Source: DATKNA01 sp963755755 | GTDB taxonomy: Bacteria > Actinomycetota > Actinomycetes > Actinomycetales > Kineosporiaceae | Assembly: GCA_963755755.1 (NCBI GenBank) | Contig: CAVWLJ010000011.1 | Location: 248,001-312,000 of the forward strand | DNA length: 64,000 nucleotides | Reading direction: 5' to 3' | Shown: in pieces, positions 59,809-64,000 of the stretch | How the letters are laid out: each line of letters starts with the position of its first letter | How positions within the stretch are numbered: position 1 is the stretch's first letter | Made by a program: the position numbers and the translations under genes | The notes under the pieces: model-generated | What the model saw: the letters and a program-made list of their open reading frames with translations, nothing else | Told to the model about the DNA's origin: nothing | Database searches by the model: none

Positions 59809-62135
59809 CTAGCCCCTCGGGGAGGGTACCGGGGACGTCGGCGGCCTCCGGCGCGGTGTCGTGAACGTCGGCGACGGGCTCGGCTCCGGCGGCGAGGAGG
59901 TCACCGACGGGCTGGGCTCGCCGGTCGGCGTCGGCGAGGGACGGGTGGGCTGCGGGGAGGGCTTCGTCGTCGAGGTGGTCGGCGCCGTGCTCGTCGTCGT
60001 CGGCGGCGCGTCGTGCTGGTCTCCTGCTCGCCGCCGTAGCTCGGCTTCGGGAAGTCCGCCACGGGGACGCCGTCCAGCACCTCGCCCATGTAGTCGGTCC
60101 ACACCCGCGCAGGCAGCGTTCCACCGGTGACCTCGGGCCCGGAGCCGGCGAACGGCTGGAGCTTCAACTGCTTGTACGTCGGCGCCTTCCCGATCCGGTA
60201 CATCGCCACGACCGTCGCGTACTGAGGCGTGTAGCCGGCGAACCACGCCGCCTTGTTGTCGGTGATGGTCCCGGTCTTGCCCGCCACCGGGCGGTCGAGC
60301 CGGCTGACCACCGTCGCCGTGCCGTGCTTGACCACCTGCTGCATGGCGTACGTCGCGTCGGCCATCACGCCGGAGTCGAAGACCTGCTTCGCGCCCGCGT
60401 CGGTGTTGTGCTGCTTGATCACGGCTCCGGTCTGGGCCGAGACGACCTTGCTGATGACGAACGTGTCGTGGCGGACCCCCTGCGCGGCGAACGTCGCGAA
60501 CGCGCGGGCGACGTCGATGGGGTGCGGGGAGCTCGTGCCGAGGACGTTGGACTGGATGGCCTGGAGGTCCTGCGTGCGGGCCGGGTACCCGGCGCAGATG
60601 GCGACGTCCTTGGTGTGGTCGGGCCCGACCTTGTCGTTGAGCCCGACGAACACGGTGTTCACCGAGTTCTCCGTCGCCGTCACCAGGTCGATGTTCCCGA
60701 ACTGCTCGTTGCTGAAGTTCGAGACCTTGTACCCGTGCTCGAAGGTCTGCGGGCTCCTGCCGTCGAACCTGCTCGTGAGGCTCAGGCTGGTGTCGTCGGG
60801 CGCCTTCGCCGTGCAGTCGCCGTCGGAACGCTTGCCCTCGAGGCCCGCGACGAGGGCGAAGGGCTTGAACGTCGACCCGGCCTGGGCGGTGTCCTGCGTG
60901 ACCGCGTTCCGGTCGCGCTTGCCGTCGCCACCGTAGATCGAGACGACCGCGCCGGTCTTGACGTCGATCGTGGCGATCGCCACCTGCGTTCCGGTCGGCC
61001 AGTCCTTGCGGGATCCCAGCACGTTCGTGACGCTCTTCTGCGCGTCCTTGACCAGGTTCCTGTCGAACGTCGTGTAGATCCGGTAGCCCTTCTGCTGCAG
61101 GTCGCTGGCGCTGATCCCCATCTGCGCGGCCTCGTCCTGCACCATCTGCATGACGTACTGCTGCTGGCTGCCGAGGCCCGACTTCGCCGAGGCCGCCTGC
61201 GACTTGGGCTGGATCTTGGGGAACCTCTGCGCCTGGCGCTGCGCCGGCGGCAGCCACCCCTCGGTGACCATGCCGTCGAGGACGTAGGTCCACCGGGCCT
61301 TCGCGGCGGCGGTGTAGTAGGCCGTCCCGGAGTCGTACAGCTCGGGGCCGTTGATGATCCCCGCGAGGTAGGCCGCCTCGCTCGGGGTGAGCTTGGCGAC
61401 GTCCTTGTGGAAGTAGCACTGCGACGCGGCCTCGACGCCGTAGCAGCCGCGCCCGAAGTAGATGATGTTGAGGTAGCGCTCGAGGATCTGGTCCTTGTCC
61501 AGCTCCCGCGCGGCCTTCAGCGAGACGAAGAACTCGTGCAGCTTGCGGGTGTAGGAGCGGTCGCTGACGCTCGAGTAGGCGTTCTTGACGTACTGCTGCG
61601 TGATCGTCGAGCCACCCTGGGTCGCGCCGCCGCGCAGGTTGTTCAGCGCCGCCCGGACCACGGACGTCACCGAGATCCCCTGGTTGGTGTAGAAGGTGCG
61701 GTCCTCCGCGGAGAGCACCGCGTGCTGCACGACCGGGGGGATCTTGTTCAGCGGCACCCAGATCCGGTTCTGCGCCTCGAACCGGCCGATCTCCGTCTTG
61801 TTGTCGGAGGCGTAGACGATCGTCGTCTGGAAGAGCGCGTCGGCGTTCGTCTGGCTGGGCAGCTCCGTCCGTGAGTACAGGACGAGGAAGGTGCCGGTGA
61901 GCAGCGCGACGCCGAGCAGGAAGAGCGAGACGAAGACGCGCCAGGAGGGGATCCACCGGGTCCAGCCGCGTCGGCCGGCCCGCGGGTAGTCGATGAACCG
62001 GTGTCGCGGCGGCGTGGGCCCGGGGCCGTCGAAGTCGTGGTACGCCTCGAGCGCGCGGCGTCCCGCGCCGTCCTGGGCACCGTGACGTGGCCCGAGGGAG
62101 AGCTGGTCCCCGTAGGCGTCGGTGGGACGTACCAC
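59809..62135 (-). CDS. ponA: Class A penicillin-binding protein (bifunctional transglycosylase/transpeptidase)
   Basis: Peptidoglycan polymerase anchored by one TM helix (WRVFVSLFLLGVALLTGTFLVLYS, about residues 60–83), about 774 residues. GT51 domain: VVQHAVLSAEDRTFYTNQGISVTSVVRAALNN, GGSTITQQYVKNAY, RKLHEFFVSLKAARELDKDQILERYLNIIYFGRG. Transpeptidase domain: the SxxK serine in AQAGSTFKPFALVAGLEG, the SxN motif in TENSVNTVFVGLND, and the KTGT motif in RPVAGKTGTITDNKAAWFAGYTP. A Pro/Thr/Ser tail (PPTTTSTAPTTSTTKPSP onward) ends the protein. The frame breaks only in that tail at 60006–60012, fixed by removing one CG or restoring two. The GTG at 62135 follows GAGGAGGAGAAGAGG. Confidence 0.95.
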
Positions 62136-62488
62136 GGTCCTCTTCTCCTCCTCGATCTCTCCGCGACCCGGTCCCTTTCTCGGCGGCCTGCCACCGTCAG
62201 GATGCCGCGTCCGCACCCGTCGTGCGCCTGCGCATGACCCTGCTCGGGCGGGTTCGCCCGGACCAGTATGCGATGCCGACCGGGCCGGCCGGGCCCGCAC
62301 GCCCTCGACCACACGGCTCCGCGACGTCGTCCGAGCGGCCGACGGGAAAGATCCCCTTGCCTCCCGAGCGACCCCTGCCTATCGTCAGGATGTATCGCCT
62401 CGATACATCAGCACGATGCAGCTCGCCGAGAGGTTCCCGGCGAGGAGGACATGTGCCGCGGATCACGCGGCCGGCCGGGAGGTGAGTC
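62136..62488. promoter_or_regulatory. Divergent ponA / padR region with PadR-type operator
   Basis: GATGTATCG (62389–62397) and CGATACATC (62401–62409) are perfect 9-bp inverted arms with a CCT spacer. The ATGT…ACAT ends are the hallmark of PadR-family operators. The site lies 80 nt before the padR ATG, so autoregulation of padR–ino1 is likely. GGGAGGTGAG precedes the padR start. The ponA promoter should lie on the left side, but I see no clear -10 element. Confidence 0.7.
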
Positions 62489-63142
62489 ATGAGCCGTCGT
62501 GGCGACGTGCTCGAGCTCGCCATCCTCGGGTTGCTCCAGGACAGTCCGATGCACGGCTACGAGCTGCGCAAGCGGCTCAACGCCGTGCTCGGCGCGTTCC
62601 GCGCACTCTCCTACGGGACCCTCTACCCCGCGCTCAAGGCCCTGCTCGCCGAGGGCCTGATCCGTGAGGCGGGTCACCTGGACGGTCCGGCTCCGCCGCT
62701 CGCCGGCAAGCGGGCCCGGATCGTCTACGAGCTCACCGCCGAGGGCAAGGAACGGTTCAACACGCTGGTCCGCGAGCCCGGGCCGGCGGCCTGGGAGGAC
62801 GGCACCTTCGACGTCCACTTCGCGTTCTTCGCGCGCACCGACGCCGCCACCCGCCTGCAGATCCTCGAGGGACGCCGCACCCGCCTGCAGGAACGTCTGG
62901 ACGGCGTCCGCCGCTCGATGACGCGGACCCGGGAGCGGCTCGACACCTACACGCTCGAGCTGCAGCGACACGGTCTCGAGTCGGTCGAGCGCGAGGTGCG
63001 GTGGCTGACCGAGCTGATCGACACCGAGCGCGCCAGCAACATGACCCACCTGGACGACCCGGATCGTCCGCATCGCAGCACTCCGGCCCCCACCGGCACG
63101 AAGAAGGCAGAGGGGTCCCCTCAGAGAAGGAGCACAGAATGA
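62489..63142 (+). CDS. PadR-family transcriptional regulator
   Basis: A 217-residue regulator. The winged-helix domain is LELAILGLLQDSPMHGYELRKRLNAVLGAFRALSYGTLYPALKALLAEGLIRE, the PadR signature with the Y-G-T-L-Y-P recognition helix. It continues RIVYELTAEGKERFNTLV. The C-terminal half is a dimerising helical domain (RRTRLQERLDGVRRSMTRTRERLDTYTLELQRHGLESVEREVRWLTELIDTE) and a disordered polar tail. The same gene lies upstream of ino1 in mycobacteria (Rv0047c) and other actinomycetes. Its stop overlaps the ino1 ATG (ATGA). A palindromic operator upstream indicates self-control. Confidence 0.94.
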   Translation: MSRRGDVLELAILGLLQDSPMHGYELRKRLNAVLGAFRALSYGTLYPALKALLAEGLIREAGHLDGPAPPLAGKRARIVYELTAEGKERFNTLVREPGPAAWEDGTFDVHFAFFARTDAATRLQILEGRRTRLQERLDGVRRSMTRTRERLDTYTLELQRHGLESVEREVRWLTELIDTERASNMTHLDDPDRPHRSTPAPTGTKKAEGSPQRRSTE

Positions 63143-64000
63143 GTTCGGTACGCGTAGCCATCGTCGGCGTGGGGAACTGCGCCGCGTCCCTGGTGCAGGG
63201 GGTGCACTACTACCGGGACGCGGACGCCACGAGCACCGTGCCCGGGCTCATGCACGTCCAGTTCGGCGACTACCACGTGCGTGACATCGAGTTCGTCGCC
63301 GCGTTCGACGTCGACGCCAAGAAGGTCGGCTTCGACCTCGCGGACGCGATCAAGGCGAGCGAGAACAACACCATCAAGATCGCCGACGTGCCGCCGCTCG
63401 GCATCAGCGTGCAGCGCGGCCACACGTTCGACGGCCTCGGCAAGTACTACCGCGAGACGATCACCGAGTCCGACGAGCAGCCCGTCGACATCGTCCGGGC
63501 CCTCGAGGAGGCCCGCGCCGACGTCCTGGTCTCCTACCTGCCGGTGGGCTCGGAGGACGCGGACAAGTTCTACGCCCAGTGCGCGATCGACGCCGGGGTG
63601 GCGTTCGTCAACGCGCTGCCGGTGTTCATCGCGAGCGACCCGGAGTGGGCGAAGAAGTTCGAGGACGCCGGGGTGCCGATCGTCGGCGACGACATCAAGA
63701 GCCAGGTCGGCGCGACCATCACGCACCGCGTGCTCGCGAAGCTGTTCGAGGACCGCGGCGTCGTGCTGGACCGGACCTACCAGCTCAACGTCGGCGGCAA
63801 CATGGACTTCAAGAACATGCTCGAGCGCGACCGGCTCGAGTCGAAGAAGATCTCCAAGACGCAGGCCGTGACCAGCAACATCGAGCACGACCTCGGCAGC
63901 CGCAACGTCCACATCGGGCCGAGCGACTACGTGCAGTGGCTCGACGACCGCAAGTGGGCCTACGTGCGGCTCGAGGGCCGCGCGTTCGGCGACGTCCCGC
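63139..64000 (+). CDS. ino1: Inositol-3-phosphate synthase, 3' end beyond the window
   Basis: NAD-dependent conversion of glucose-6-phosphate to myo-inositol-3-phosphate, the first step toward mycothiol, phosphatidylinositol and related lipids in actinobacteria. Visible: VRVAIVGVGNCAASLVQGVHYY (NAD motif), DYHVRDIEFVAAFDVDAKKVGFDLADAI, RADVLVSYLPVGSEDADKFYAQCAIDAGVAFVNALPVF, GDDIKSQVGATITHRVLAKLF, and the conserved QLNVGGNMDFKNMLERDRLESKKISKTQAV block. 287 codons are present of a usual 360 or so. The ATG at 63139 follows AAGGAG and overlaps the padR stop. Cut off by the window edge. Confidence 0.96.
   Translation, partial: MSSVRVAIVGVGNCAASLVQGVHYYRDADATSTVPGLMHVQFGDYHVRDIEFVAAFDVDAKKVGFDLADAIKASENNTIKIADVPPLGISVQRGHTFDGLGKYYRETITESDEQPVDIVRALEEARADVLVSYLPVGSEDADKFYAQCAIDAGVAFVNALPVFIASDPEWAKKFEDAGVPIVGDDIKSQVGATITHRVLAKLFEDRGVVLDRTYQLNVGGNMDFKNMLERDRLESKKISKTQAVTSNIEHDLGSRNVHIGPSDYVQWLDDRKWAYVRLEGRAFGDVP

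Noticed and set aside
1..64000. Many long open frames opposite or out of phase with recognised genes, some above 1000 codons
   Set aside because: They are Arg/Pro/Ala/Gly-rich, lack family motifs, and follow from the scarcity of stop codons in about 73% GC DNA. Each overlaps a gene with clear motifs.

Overview
The window is high-GC DNA from an actinomycete, most likely in or near Pseudonocardiaceae. Signs are strong G/C bias at third codon positions, many GTG starts, many 4-nt stop/start overlaps, an actinobacterial ileS T-box leader, and the block ino1–padR–ponA–GT87–rpsF–ssb–rpsR–rplI–dnaB. That block sits near the replication origin in mycobacteria and relatives, so the right third of the window is probably origin-proximal.

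Layout: 1–2.7 kb (minus) holds a cut-off PfkB sugar kinase, an aldo/keto reductase and a HisC/Pat aminotransferase, with a DUF2786 gene divergent. 3.9–9.4 kb (minus) is a tightly coupled catabolic operon whose parts fit trans-4-hydroxyproline degradation: epimerase, DapA-like deaminase, three-subunit HcnABC-type dehydrogenase and a GntR regulator. 9.7–12.6 kb (plus) has paaH-like, paaI-like and MBL-fold genes. 12.6–14.2 kb (minus) has a WXG100-like protein coupled to a lipase-like hydrolase. 14.4–20.8 kb (minus) has a baeRF/Vms1-like protein, threonine aldolase, an MFS transporter and the pntAa–pntAb–pntB transhydrogenase. 20.9–24.3 kb (plus) has an EamA exporter, a VOC protein and purB. 24.4–29.7 kb has a DUF4097 protein and a two-component system divergent from an MMPL transporter. 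29.7–34.7 kb has a DHA2 efflux pump and csoR–copZ–copA. 35–39.8 kb is a YtfQRT–YjfF-type sugar ABC transporter. 39.8–43.3 kb is T-box–ileS. 43.3–51.8 kb has a GNAT protein, hydrolase and SDR (plus), facing a minus run of TreS-like, methyltransferase, lycopene cyclase, GlcD-like and LhgO genes. 51.9–64 kb is the origin-proximal housekeeping block, with MATE and DUF2079 membrane genes inserted between rplI and dnaB.

The most striking pattern is not a gene. About 26 reading-frame breaks occur, several in normally essential genes (ileS, purB, ssb, ponA). Essentially every break is repaired by restoring, or occasionally removing, one CG/GC dinucleotide at a short CG-containing site. Sequencing or consensus error is the simplest explanation. 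The genes are annotated here as intact, with the break positions stated.

Regulatory sites supported by the sequence include an isoleucine T-box, a PadR-type operator with 9-bp perfect arms, a CsoR-type operator, two inverted repeats at the ytfQ promoter, an 18-bp-stem intercistronic hairpin after ytfQ, a cluster of DnaA-box-like 9-mers upstream of dnaB, and several leaderless promoters (TANNNT 6–7 nt before the start codon). I found no tRNA, rRNA, CRISPR array or insertion sequence.
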